Below the pieces are notes generated by a model, which was given only the letters and a program-made list of their open reading frames with translations, was not told the DNA's origin and did not search any database. From an uncultured Alphaproteobacteria bacterium (GTDB lineage: Bacteria; Pseudomonadota; Alphaproteobacteria; Rhizobiales; Aestuariivirgaceae): 6,284 nucleotides of DNA. The stretch covers positions 1 through 6,284 of the forward strand of contig CALMLK010000421.1 of the NCBI GenBank assembly GCA_937868035.1, given 5' to 3'. Numbering within the stretch: position 1 is the first letter of the stretch; the number at the start of each line of letters is the position of its first letter. The position numbers and the translations under genes were made by a program. Shown one piece after another: positions 1-6,123 of this stretch.

Positions 1-2421
1 CCGGTGGAGGGCATGACCTGTGCCTCCTGCGTGCGGCGCGTGGAGAAGGCCGTGGCGGCTGTTCCCGGCGTTGCCAAGGCGGCCGCCAATCTCGCCACCG
101 AACGGGTTGATGTGGACCTTGGGGAAAAGGCTGATGCGGAGGCCGTTCTCGCGGCCATTCGCGGCGCAGGCTATGGCGCGTCAAGCGAGAGCGTGGAGAT
201 CGGCGTTGACGGCATGACGTGTGCCTCCTGCGTGCGGCGTGTGGAAAAGGCCATCGCTGCAACGCCCGGCGTCATCTCCGCCAACGTCAACCTGGCGACG
301 GAAAGAGCGACGGTGCAGATGCTGCCCGGCGGCAAGGGGCTCGCCGACATTGAAGTAGCCATTCGCAAGGCAGGCTACGGCACGCACCGCCTGGCGCGGA
401 CTCCGGCGGCCGAAGCGGCGGGCCGCGATGCAAAGGACGCCGAGCGCCACCGCCTGCTGCGCGATCTCCTGATTTCAGCCGTGCTGACGCTGCCGCTCTT
501 CGTCCTGGAAATGGGATCTCATGTTTTCAATTCCTGGCATCACGTGCTGCATGGCCAGCGCTGGTGGCTCTATCCCGTCTATTTCGTGCTGACGACCGTG
601 GTGCTGTTCGGGCCGGGCTTGCGCTTCTACCGCAAGGGCATCCCCGCGATCCTGCGCCTCTCTCCTGACATGAATTCGCTTGTCGTGCTCGGCGCCACGG
701 CGGCCTGGGCCTATTCCGCCGTGGCGACGTTCATGCCGTCGCTGCTGCCCGCGGGCACGGTCAATGTCTACTATGAAGCGGCCGCGGTCATCGTCACACT
801 GATCCTGTTCGGGCGCTATCTGGAGGCGCGCGCCAAGGGCCGCACCAGTGAAGCGATCAGCCGGCTTGTGGGACTGCAGGCCAAATCGGCGCGGGTGGAG
901 CGTGACGGTGTCTTCATCGACATGCCGCTGGATGAGGTGGCCGCGGGAGACGTGATCCAGGTGCGCCCCGGCGAACGCCTGCCGGTGGATGGCGTGGTGA
1001 TCGCAGGCGCATCGTACGTGGATGAATCCATGGTGACGGGCGAACCGGTTCCTGCTGCAAAGGAAGATGGCAGCGCCGTTGTCGGCGGCACGATGAACAC
1101 CACCGGCAGTTTCACCTACCGTGCCACCAAGGTGGGCGCCGATACCTTGCTGGCGCAGATCATCCGCATGGTGGAGACGGCGCAAGGGTCCAAGTTGCCG
1201 ATCCAGGGCCTCGTCGATGAAGTGACGGCGTGGTTTGTGCCGGCAGTCGTTGCCGCTGCCCTCGTCACTTTCGTGCTGTGGCTCATCTTTGGTCCCGCAC
1301 CCGCGCTCTCCTTCGCGCTCGTCAATGCGGTCGCCGTTCTCATCATCGCATGCCCCTGCGCCATGGGACTGGCGACGCCGACATCGATCATGGTCGGCAC
1401 GGGGCGGGCGGCGGAGCTTGGCGTGTTGTTCCGCAAGGGCGAGGCATTGCAGACCTTGAAATCGGCAGACGTGATCGCCTTCTACAAGACTGGAACGCTC
1501 ACGCAGGGCCATCCCGTCCTGACAGACCTGGAGGCCGCCGCCGGCTTTGACCGCGGCACGGTGCTGCCTCTCGTGGCGTCGGTTGAATCGCAATCGGAAC
1601 ACCCGATTGCAAAGGCCATCGCCGCCGCCGCACAGGCCGGGGGTCTCACCGTTCCTCCTGTGTCGGGCTTTGAAGCCGTGCCAGGTTTCGGCGCCCATGC
1701 GCAGGTTGAGGGCCGTGAGGTTGCCGTTGGTGCGGCACGCTACATGGCAAGACTTGGCATTGACGTTGCCGTGTTTGGCGCGTCAGCCGAACGGCTTGCA
1801 ACAGAAGGCAAGACGCCTTTGTATGCTGCCATTGACGGCAAGCTCGCCGCAATCATTGCCGTGTCCGATCCCGTCAAGCGCGAGTCCGCCCAGGTCATTG
1901 CGGCGCTCAAGCAGGAGGGCTTGCGTGTTGCGCTGATCACCGGCGACAACCACCGCACGGCGGAGGCCATTGGCCGGATGCTCGGTATCGATGACATCGT
2001 CGCCGATGTGCTGCCGGACGGAAAAGTGAAAGCGCTGGACGCCCTGCGCAAGCCCGGAGCCACGCTGGCCTTCGTGGGCGACGGCATCAATGATGCACCG
2101 GCCCTTGCGGCGGCGGATATCGGCATCGCCATCGGCACAGGCACGGACGTCGCCATCGAAAGTGCCGACGTGGTGTTGATGTCGGGCGATCTCACCGGCG
2201 TGCTGCGGGCTATCCGCCTGTCGCGCGCGACACTGCGCAATATCCGGCAGAACCTGTTCTGGGCCTTCGCCTACAACGTGGTGCTCATCCCCGTTGCGGC
2301 GGGTGCGCTCTATCCGTTCACCGGAACGCTGCTCTCGCCCATGCTGGCGGCGGGCGCCATGGCCATGTCGAGTGTGTTCGTGCTGGGCAATGCCTTGCGG
2401 CTCAGGCGCTTCAGCGCCTGA
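1..2421 (+). CDS. copA: Cu+/Ag+ P-type ATPase (PIB-1, CopA family), 5'-partial, catalytic Asp replaced by Tyr
   Basis: Inner-membrane copper(I)/silver exporter by family. The frame is open from base 1 (Pro-Val-Glu-Gly-Met-Thr-Cys), so the true start lies upstream and the GTG at base 4 is probably internal. Numbering from base 1: two HMA metal-binding domains with CxxC at 7-10 and 74-77; paired N-terminal helices about 151-210; helices about 223-280; actuator TGEP 346-349; ion-binding CPC 451-453 in the sixth helix; nucleotide-domain HP 534-535; TGDN 647-650; GDGIND hinge 693-698; and, in the last two helices, YN 758-759 and MxxSS 787-791. CPC + YN + MxxSS is the PIB-1 (Cu+) signature. The P-domain motif reads YKTGT at 495-499, not DKTGT, so the residue that forms the aspartyl-phosphate is lost and transport is predicted dead. 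The rest of the protein is undamaged, suggesting a recent substitution or a sequencing error. It is convergent with emrB, overlapping it by 11 bases. Family assignment is near certain; activity is doubtful. Confidence 0.96.
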   Translation, partial: PVEGMTCASCVRRVEKAVAAVPGVAKAAANLATERVDVDLGEKADAEAVLAAIRGAGYGASSESVEIGVDGMTCASCVRRVEKAIAATPGVISANVNLATERATVQMLPGGKGLADIEVAIRKAGYGTHRLARTPAAEAAGRDAKDAERHRLLRDLLISAVLTLPLFVLEMGSHVFNSWHHVLHGQRWWLYPVYFVLTTVVLFGPGLRFYRKGIPAILRLSPDMNSLVVLGATAAWAYSAVATFMPSLLPAGTVNVYYEAAAVIVTLILFGRYLEARAKGRTSEAISRLVGLQAKSARVERDGVFIDMPLDEVAAGDVIQVRPGERLPVDGVVIAGASYVDESMVTGEPVPAAKEDGSAVVGGTMNTTGSFTYRATKVGADTLLAQIIRMVETAQGSKLPIQGLVDEVTAWFVPAVVAAALVTFVLWLIFGPAPALSFALVNAVAVLIIACPCAMGLATPTSIMVGTGRAAELGVLFRKGEALQTLKSADVIAFYKTGTLTQGHPVLTDLEAAAGFDRGTVLPLVASVESQSEHPIAKAIAAAAQAGGLTVPPVSGFEAVPGFGAHAQVEGREVAVGAARYMARLGIDVAVFGASAERLATEGKTPLYAAIDGKLAAIIAVSDPVKRESAQVIAALKQEGLRVALITGDNHRTAEAIGRMLGIDDIVADVLPDGKVKALDALRKPGATLAFVGDGINDAPALAAADIGIAIGTGTDVAIESADVVLMSGDLTGVLRAIRLSRATLRNIRQNLFWAFAYNVVLIPVAAGALYPFTGTLLSPMLAAGAMAMSSVFVLGNALRLRRFSA
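10..252 (+). repeat. Duplicated HMA metal-binding motif within copA
   Basis: A 42-base segment at 10-51 recurs at 211-252, an offset of 67 codons. Both copies encode the same 14 residues ([14 protein letters not shown]), which include the CxxC copper ligands. They differ at only three positions, all third-codon and synonymous (acc/acg, cgc/cgt, gag/gaa). The flanking parts of the two HMA domains are clearly diverged. This is an internal domain duplication with the metal-binding core held constant. Confidence 0.85.
2402..2421. terminator. Perfect inverted repeat across the copA/emrB convergent stops; possible bidirectional terminator
   Basis: Arms tcaggcgct (2402-2410) and agcgcctga (2413-2421) are perfect reverse complements separated by two bases. 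As RNA from either strand this folds into about 8 GC-rich pairs closed by a four-base loop. The copA TGA is the last three bases of the right arm. The emrB stop (tca on plus) sits at 2411-2413 in the centre. No U-tract follows on either strand, so a classical intrinsic terminator is not shown; a U-less terminator or a 3'-end-stabilising hairpin for both messages is the inference. Confidence 0.5.
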
Positions 2422-3940
2422 CCGCCTTGGCTGACGTGGTGTCCTTGCGGAACAGCAGTACCAGCGGCAGGCACAGCAGGCTCATGTAGGTCATGAGCAG
2501 GAAATCGTTCTGGTAGGAAATGGTGAGCGCCTGTCCCGTCACCAGGCCATCCAGCATGGCGCGGCCCTGGTCGGTCGCCGGATCCATCACGCCTTTTGGC
2601 ATGAGCTGGAAGCCGAGGCTGAAGGGCGTCAGGTATTCCGACAGGCGTGCGTGCATCAGGGTTGTGCCGCTGGTCAGTTGCGCGATCACGATGGAGACGC
2701 CCATGGAACTGCCCATGTTGCGGATGAGCGTCCACATGGAGGCGCCTTCCGTGCGGTATTGCACGGGCAGCGTGGCGAAGGCGACCGTGTTCAGCGGCAC
2801 GAAGATCAGCCCCATGCCCACGCCTTGCAGCACGCTCGTCCAGATGATGGTGAACTGCGAGATGTCAGGCGAGATGCCGGACATGACCCAGAGCGAAATG
2901 ACGGAGAACACAATGCCGAGCGCGATCAGGATGCGGGCATCGATGTATTGCAGGAGCCTGCCCACGATCATCATCGAAACCATGGTGCCGACACCGCGCG
3001 TGCCCAGGAGGAAGCCCGCCGAGAGCACGGGGTAGCCCATCACACTCTGCAGGAAGGGCGTGAGCAGTGCCACGGTGGCGAGGATGAGGACGCCGACAAT
3101 GAACATGAACACCACGCCCAGCGTGAAATTCCAGTCGCGGAAGATTGCGGGAGGGACGAATGGTTTTTCGGCTGTCAGCGTGTGGGCGAGGAACAGGTAG
3201 GCGGCACCACCTGCCACCACGGCCTCGGCGATGATTTCGCCTGACTCAAACCAGCCCAGGGTTTCGCCGCGGTCGAGCATCAGTTGCAAGGCACCGATGA
3301 ACAGGCTCAGCATCAAGAAGCCGAACCAGTCGAAGCGCATCTCGCGGGGCCTCGTGTCGGGCATGAAGGCCATGAGGCCTGCCACGGTGGCGATGCCGAA
3401 GGGCAGGTTGATGAGGAAGACCCAGCGCCAGGAATAATATTCGGTGAGATAGCCGCCCAGCGTCGGGCCCATGATCGGGCCCAGCATCACGCCCATGCCC
3501 CAGATCGCCATGGCCTGTCCGCGCTTTTCCGGCGGGAAGATGTCCATCATCACCGCTTGTGACAGCGGCACGAGGCCGGCGCCGAAGATGCCTTGCAGCA
3601 TGCGGTACAGCACCATGTCGGTGATGCCTTGCGCGACACCGCAGAGGAGCGAGGCGGCGGTGAAGCCCACGGTGCAGATGATGAAAACGTTCTTGCGGCC
3701 AAAGCGCACAGCAAGCCAGCCCACGGGTGCTGTCATGATGGCGGCGGCCACGATGTAGGAGGTCAGAACCCACGCCACCTGGTCGAAGGTCACGGAGAGC
3801 GAGCCCTGCATGTAGGGCAGCGCCACGTTGGCAATCGTCGTGTCGAGGGCCTGCATGATCGTGGCCAGCATCACACAGACCGTGATGAAGCCGCGGTGCG
3901 GCTCGGCCTGCGGTGCGGCGAGGGGCGCTGCCATGGTCAT
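2411..3940 (-). CDS. emrB: EmrB/QacA-type MFS drug efflux pump (DHA2, 14 TM)
   Basis: Proton-driven inner-membrane multidrug exporter that works with the HlyD-type adaptor encoded just upstream. The 509-residue length is typical of EmrB. Visible motifs: [11 protein letters not shown] at 32-42 (DHA2 motif D1, Asp33), motif A around 74-83 ([10 protein letters not shown]), the [12 protein letters not shown] segment near Arg113, motif C (antiporter signature, [14 protein letters not shown]) at 150-163, the conserved [11 protein letters not shown] at 170-180, and RNMGSSMG at 407-414. Hydrophobic segments run throughout with a short basic C-terminus. The ATG at 3940 was chosen because it lies 4 bases after the emrA stop; a second ATG follows two codons later (3934). 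A longer reading from 4033 would run deep into emrA and adds unrelated sequence. No strong Shine-Dalgarno is visible, so expression probably depends on coupling to emrA. Its substrate cannot be deduced from sequence. Confidence 0.95.
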   Translation of the reverse strand: MTMAAPLAAPQAEPHRGFITVCVMLATIMQALDTTIANVALPYMQGSLSVTFDQVAWVLTSYIVAAAIMTAPVGWLAVRFGRKNVFIICTVGFTAASLLCGVAQGITDMVLYRMLQGIFGAGLVPLSQAVMMDIFPPEKRGQAMAIWGMGVMLGPIMGPTLGGYLTEYYSWRWVFLINLPFGIATVAGLMAFMPDTRPREMRFDWFGFLMLSLFIGALQLMLDRGETLGWFESGEIIAEAVVAGGAAYLFLAHTLTAEKPFVPPAIFRDWNFTLGVVFMFIVGVLILATVALLTPFLQSVMGYPVLSAGFLLGTRGVGTMVSMMIVGRLLQYIDARILIALGIVFSVISLWVMSGISPDISQFTIIWTSVLQGVGMGLIFVPLNTVAFATLPVQYRTEGASMWTLIRNMGSSMGVSIVIAQLTSGTTLMHARLSEYLTPFSLGFQLMPKGVMDPATDQGRAMLDGLVTGQALTISYQNDFLLMTYMSLLCLPLVLLFRKDTTSAKAVRR

Positions 3941-3944
3941 GCCG

Positions 3945-5063
3945 TCAGTTCGCCAGCGGGTCCGGCGCAGCCGAGGCTTCGAGGCCCAGCAAGGTGGAGA
4001 GCGAGCGCTGGCGGCCGGTGTCGATCTCGACATCGGCGCTCATGCCGGCGCGCAACACGCCCTCGGGGATCTTGTCATCGAAGACGATCCGCACGGGCAC
4101 GCGCTGCACCACCTTCACCCAGTTGCCGGCGGCATTCTGGGCGGGGATGAGCGAGAACTGCGCGCCTGTGCCGGGGCTGATGGCTTCCACATGCGCCTTC
4201 AGCGCGCGATTGGGGAAGGCATCCACGGTCACCGTGGCGGGGAGGCCCTTGGCGAGATAGGTGATGTCGGTCTCCTTCGGGTTGGCATCCACCCACAGGC
4301 CGGTTTCACTGACGATCGCGAAGACCGTCGTGCCGGCCGGGAGGAAGCGGCCGAGCTGGATATTGCTCACCTGCGTGGCGATGCCGTCGAGCGGCGCCTT
4401 CAGCACCGTATGGGCGAGGTTCCACTGGGCCTGCTCCACCGTCGCCTTGGCGGCGAGCCATGGGGCATAGGCTGTCAGTTCAGCATTTTCATTGCCGCCC
4501 AATTGCGCCAAGGTTTCGCGGAGTTGCTGCTGCAGCGCTTCCAGTGAGGCGCGCGACTGCTGCAGGTTGATGCGGTTGTTCTCGACGTCCGTGACCGAGG
4601 CAACCTTGCTGCGCAGCAGGTCGGCCTTGCGCTTCACTTCGTTTTCACGAAGTGCCAGCGTATCCTGCGCCACCGTCACCTGCGTCTTCAGCGCCTGCAC
4701 GCGATTGACCGTGGTGTGGAAATCGTTGTCGGCCTTGGCGAGGGCGGCTTCCGCCTGCGACAGGGCAATCTCGTAGGGCTTGCGGTCAATGGTGAAGAGC
4801 ACGTCACCGGCCTTCAGGGCCTGGCCTTCCACCACGCTGATGGTGTCCACGGTGCCGCTCACTTCGGGCGTCACCAACACCTTCTGCGCGCCCACATAGG
4901 CGTTGTCGGTGGAGATGAAGCGTCCGCCGCGCAGATAGATTTCGGTGCCGATCAGCACGGCAGCCGCGGGCACGACGGCCAGCAGAAACAGGCGCAACCA
5001 GCGGCGCTTGCGGCGCGGTGGCGGGGCCGCTTCGGTGAGGGTGGTTTCGGCGGTGCTGCTCAT
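3945..5063 (-). CDS. emrA: HlyD/EmrA-family periplasmic adaptor (membrane fusion protein)
   Basis: Adaptor that bridges the EmrB pump to an outer-membrane channel. The 372 residues comprise a short cytoplasmic N-terminus with a basic RRKRR patch (17-21), one membrane anchor about 22-44, a first biotinyl-lipoyl half about 48-95 (STDNAYVGAQ..., PEVSGTV..., VVEGQALKAGDVLF), and a long alpha-helical coiled-coil hairpin about 98-188 rich in Ala, Gln, Leu and charged residues. After it come the second lipoyl half (APLDGIATQV, 223-232) and a beta-barrel region containing GTGAQFSLIPAQNAAGNWVK (298-317) and VVQRVPVRI, a segment highly characteristic of EmrA rather than of RND adaptors. The ATG overlaps the marR TGA in an ATGA arrangement (5060-5063), implying translational coupling. 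A purine-rich AAGAAAG lies upstream inside the marR coding end. No outer-membrane channel gene occurs in the window. Confidence 0.95.
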   Translation of the reverse strand: MSSTAETTLTEAAPPPRRKRRWLRLFLLAVVPAAAVLIGTEIYLRGGRFISTDNAYVGAQKVLVTPEVSGTVDTISVVEGQALKAGDVLFTIDRKPYEIALSQAEAALAKADNDFHTTVNRVQALKTQVTVAQDTLALRENEVKRKADLLRSKVASVTDVENNRINLQQSRASLEALQQQLRETLAQLGGNENAELTAYAPWLAAKATVEQAQWNLAHTVLKAPLDGIATQVSNIQLGRFLPAGTTVFAIVSETGLWVDANPKETDITYLAKGLPATVTVDAFPNRALKAHVEAISPGTGAQFSLIPAQNAAGNWVKVVQRVPVRIVFDDKIPEGVLRAGMSADVEIDTGRQRSLSTLLGLEASAAPDPLAN

Positions 5064-5542
5064 GACTGGGCAACTTTCTTCAAACGGGTTGATGCGGCTT
5101 CGTCCGCGAGGATCGTCTTCACGTTGTTGTGGAGGTGGTTGAGGGTGGAGAGCAGGCGTTCCACATCGCTGCTGGCGATGCCTTCGAAAACCTCGTGACC
5201 CAACCCACTCTTGAAATCTTCCATGGCTGCGAGTGCGGCGCGGCCCTTGTCCGTGATGTGCAAGCGGTTGCAGCGGCGGTCCTGAGCGTCCTGCCTGCGC
5301 TCCACCAGGCCTTCGGCCGCCAGCTGATCGGCGAGGCGCACCATGGCGATAGGCTGCACTTCCAGGATGTCGGCCAATTCCGTCTGCACCAAACCGTCGT
5401 TGCGTTCGAGCTTGGACAGGCAGACGAACTGGGCCCGTGACATGCCAAAGGGACGCAGGCGCTGTTCCACCAAGCTGCGCAGCAGCCGGGATGTTTCGAC
5501 AATGCGCAAGGCCGCCTCACGGCGCGGGTCAATTTTGCTCAT
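5060..5542 (-). CDS. MarR-family transcriptional regulator of the emrAB operon
   Basis: Predicted ligand-responsive repressor of its own operon. 160 residues, normal for MarR. An N-terminal dimerisation helix (about 8-30) is followed by GMSRAQFVCLSKL (33-45), a winged helix-turn-helix about 51-100 (LVQTELADIL..., recognition helix near 62-78) with a basic wing containing DAQDRRCNRLHIT (85-97), then C-terminal dimerisation helices to 160. Two cysteines are present, Cys41 and Cys91, the latter in the wing. The ATG at 5542 was preferred over an in-frame GTG at 5560 because the GTG lies inside the promoter and operator, and because a start at 5542 falls where the transcript should begin. No Shine-Dalgarno precedes it, consistent with leaderless translation. 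First gene of marR-emrA-emrB. It resembles EmrR/MprA-type regulators in context, but the subfamily and inducer are unknown. Confidence 0.93.
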   Translation of the reverse strand: MSKIDPRREAALRIVETSRLLRSLVEQRLRPFGMSRAQFVCLSKLERNDGLVQTELADILEVQPIAMVRLADQLAAEGLVERRQDAQDRRCNRLHITDKGRAALAAMEDFKSGLGHEVFEGIASSDVERLLSTLNHLHNNVKTILADEAASTRLKKVAQS

Positions 5543-5549
5543 GTTGCAT

Positions 5550-5570
5550 ATAATATACACTGTATATTAT
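5550..5570. promoter_or_regulatory. 21-bp perfect palindrome, probable MarR operator
   Basis: Ten-base arms ataatataca (5550-5559) and tgtatattat (5561-5570) are exact reverse complements around a single central base at 5560. The site covers the whole -10 element and most of the spacer of the marR promoter, so a bound dimer would exclude RNA polymerase. AT-rich palindromes of about this length overlapping their own promoter are typical MarR-family operators. Binding itself is inferred. Confidence 0.78.
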
Positions 5571-5578
5571 TGGTTCAA
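5550..5578 (-). promoter_or_regulatory. Sigma70-like promoter of the marR-emrAB operon
   Basis: On the minus strand a -35 element TTGAAC (5578-5573) is separated by 17 bases from a -10 element TATTAT (5555-5550). Both match the housekeeping consensus well and the spacing is optimal. A start about 7-8 bases after the -10 falls at 5543-5542, right at the marR ATG. The only AT-rich patch in this GC-rich neighbourhood is here. Confidence 0.75.
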
Positions 5579-5588
5579 GACATGATCG

Positions 5589-5615
5589 CAAAAAAGAAGC
5601 CCGGACATGCCGGGC
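5589..5615 (-). terminator. Intrinsic terminator of the Q/G-rich small gene
   Basis: Reading the minus strand, GCCCGG (5615-5610), a five-base loop and CCGGGC (5604-5599) form a six-pair GC stem followed at once by TTCTTTTTT (5598-5590). It begins 24 bases after the stop codon at 5640-5642 and ends about 11 bases before the marR -35 element, so it should insulate the efflux operon from read-through. Confidence 0.85.
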
Positions 5616-5639
5616 CAAGTTGGGGGATAAAGTTCCGGA

Positions 5640-5834
5640 TTAACGCTGTTGGCCGCCGTCGCGTTCGCCACCGCGCTGGCCGCCCTGCTGGTTGCCGCCC
5701 TGCTGGTTCTGGTCACGGCCCTGCTGGCCGCCGCCCTGCTGGCCACCGCGGCGCTGGTCGTCCTGACCCTGCTGACGCTGGCGTTCATTGTCCTTGGTCT
5801 GACCCTGGTTCTTCTGATCGCGATCCTTGTTCAT
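5640..5834 (-). CDS. Small Gln/Gly/Arg-rich hydrophilic, probably disordered protein
   Basis: Not assigned to a named family. 64 residues with an extreme composition by count: 20 Gln, 16 Gly, 9 Arg, 7 Asp, 5 Asn, 3 Lys, 2 Glu, 1 Thr and the initiator Met. There is no aliphatic, aromatic, Cys, Pro, Ser or His residue at all, so it cannot form a normal hydrophobic core or cross a membrane. The N-terminal third is charged (MNKDRDQKNQ); the rest is QQGG-type repeats. ATG 5834 was chosen because a full GGAGG (5847-5843) lies 8 bases upstream; the ATG at 5849 would place that Shine-Dalgarno inside the gene. An EcfG-like promoter, a leader hairpin and an intrinsic terminator bracket it as a monocistronic unit. 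High Gly plus extreme hydrophilicity fits the hydrophilin concept, suggesting a protective stress role; that is inference. The opposite strand reads as a hydrophobic Leu/Ala string, an artefact of CAG/GGC codons. Confidence 0.78.
   Translation of the reverse strand: MNKDRDQKNQGQTKDNERQRQQGQDDQRRGGQQGGGQQGRDQNQQGGNQQGGQRGGERDGGQQR
5683..5775. repeat. Short in-frame DNA repeats (ccctgctgg) coding for QQGG units
   Basis: The nonamer ccctgctgg occurs at 5683-5691, 5698-5706, 5719-5727 and 5734-5742, with a one-mismatch copy at 5767-5775. All spacings (15, 21, 15, 33) are multiples of three, so every copy is read in the same frame of the minus-strand gene, as Gln-Gln-Gly or Gln-Gly steps. Such a tract is prone to in-frame expansion or contraction. 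Confidence 0.8.
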
Positions 5835-5842
5835 GGCAAAGG

Positions 5843-5847
5843 CCTCC
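5843..5847 (-). promoter_or_regulatory. Shine-Dalgarno GGAGG that decides the small-gene start
   Basis: GGAGG on the minus strand with an 8-base spacer to the ATG at 5834. It makes 5834 the start rather than the in-frame ATG at 5849, whose first bases overlap this motif. Confidence 0.8.
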
Positions 5848-5852
5848 ATCTG

Positions 5853-5871
5853 GCCCGGTGGAAGACCGGGC
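5853..5871 (-). promoter_or_regulatory. GC-rich 5'-leader hairpin of the small gene
   Basis: On the minus strand GCCCGGT (5871-5865) and ACCGGGC (5859-5853) form seven pairs around a CTTCC loop. If transcription starts near 5877, the hairpin sits at the very 5' end of the message, five bases before the Shine-Dalgarno. The CUUCC loop can pair with the GGAGG (one G-U). No U-tract follows, so it is not an intrinsic terminator. A stabilising or translation-tuning role is inferred. Confidence 0.45.
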
Positions 5872-5883
5872 TTGCCCCATCAA

Positions 5884-5908
5884 AACGGCTGCGATCCCCC
5901 AAGGTTCC
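5884..5908 (-). promoter_or_regulatory. EcfG-type general-stress promoter (GGAAC-N16-CGTT)
   Basis: Minus strand GGAAC (5908-5904), a 16-base spacer, then CGTT (5887-5884). This equals the known alphaproteobacterial EcfG/PhyR-regulon consensus GGAAC-N16/17-CGTT. It lies in the gap before the Q/G-rich gene, correctly oriented, with a predicted start near 5877 and a leader of about 43 bases. No convincing sigma70 promoter competes in this gap. Confidence 0.7.
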
Positions 5909-5928
5909 GGGATTGCAGCGGTGGGATG

Positions 5929-6123
5929 TTACGCGGCGGCGTTGAATTCCTTCCCGCGCTGGGCGACATCTCGGGCGTCCCAGGGATCGACCTGACCCAC
6001 CCCAAGGGCGTGCGTTGCCTGCAGCTTCTTGGGCCGTGCCTCGGTCGGAGGACAGCTGGCGGGACGATTGATCAATCGCCCCACCATCTCTGTAAGCGCA
6101 GCGCCGGGCGCTCTCTCAATCAC
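5929..6123 (-). CDS. Doubtful small ORF (64 codons) overlapping the upstream stop
   Basis: Unrecognised. Starting at GTG 6123 it overlaps the TGA of the upstream gene by 4 bases (GTGA), an arrangement common in coupled genes; an internal ATG at 6087 would give 52 residues. From that ATG the third codon positions are mostly G or C (39 of 52 by count), as expected for coding sequence here. The product would be hydrophilic with no signal peptide or membrane helix, ending in GKEFNAAA. Against it: neither start has a Shine-Dalgarno, no domain is recognisable, and a perfect 14-bp palindrome lies inside. If not a gene, 5835-6119 is a 285-base intergenic region holding the EcfG-like promoter, the leader hairpin and this palindrome, and nothing else I can support. 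Confidence 0.3.
   Translation of the reverse strand: MIERAPGAALTEMVGRLINRPASCPPTEARPKKLQATHALGVGQVDPWDARDVAQRGKEFNAAA
6065..6078. repeat. Perfect 14-bp palindrome cgattgatcaatcg
   Basis: Seven-base arms without a spacer, self-complementary. It lies between the end of the right-hand gene and the EcfG-like promoter, within the doubtful small ORF. It could be a protein-binding site, but no flanking promoter element supports this. It is not an FNR box, which needs four bases between TTGAT and ATCAA. Confidence 0.4.

Noticed and set aside
475..1698. Long minus-strand open frame (407 codons) antisense to copA
   Set aside because: It lies wholly within copA, whose frame carries all P-type ATPase motifs. 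The antisense product is a His/Arg/Gly-rich string without domains, as expected opposite GC3-biased codons.
3941..4033. N-terminal extension of emrB by 31 codons
   Set aside because: It overlaps the emrA coding end, adds Arg/Ser/Pro-rich sequence unlike EmrB N-termini, and ignores a well-placed ATG just after the emrA stop.
5543..5560. GTG start for marR at 5560
   Set aside because: The codon lies in the promoter spacer and at the centre of the operator, upstream of the predicted transcription start.
5544..5570. A divergent plus-strand promoter created by the symmetry of the operator
   Set aside because: A TATTAT occurs on the plus strand at 5565-5570, but no reasonable -35 is found at 16-18 bases, and no plus-strand gene follows.
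5649..5945. Plus-strand frame encoding a very hydrophobic Leu/Ala/Val protein resembling membrane helices
   Set aside because: It is the mirror of CAG/GGC/CGC/GAC codons of the minus-strand Q/G/R/D gene. It starts at a TTG without a Shine-Dalgarno, while the minus strand has an SD, a promoter motif and a terminator.
6100..6112. Hairpin agcgc-cgg-gcgct as terminator of the right-hand gene
   Set aside because: Only about five pairs with a three-base loop and no U-tract on the minus strand; it could arise by chance in GC-rich DNA.
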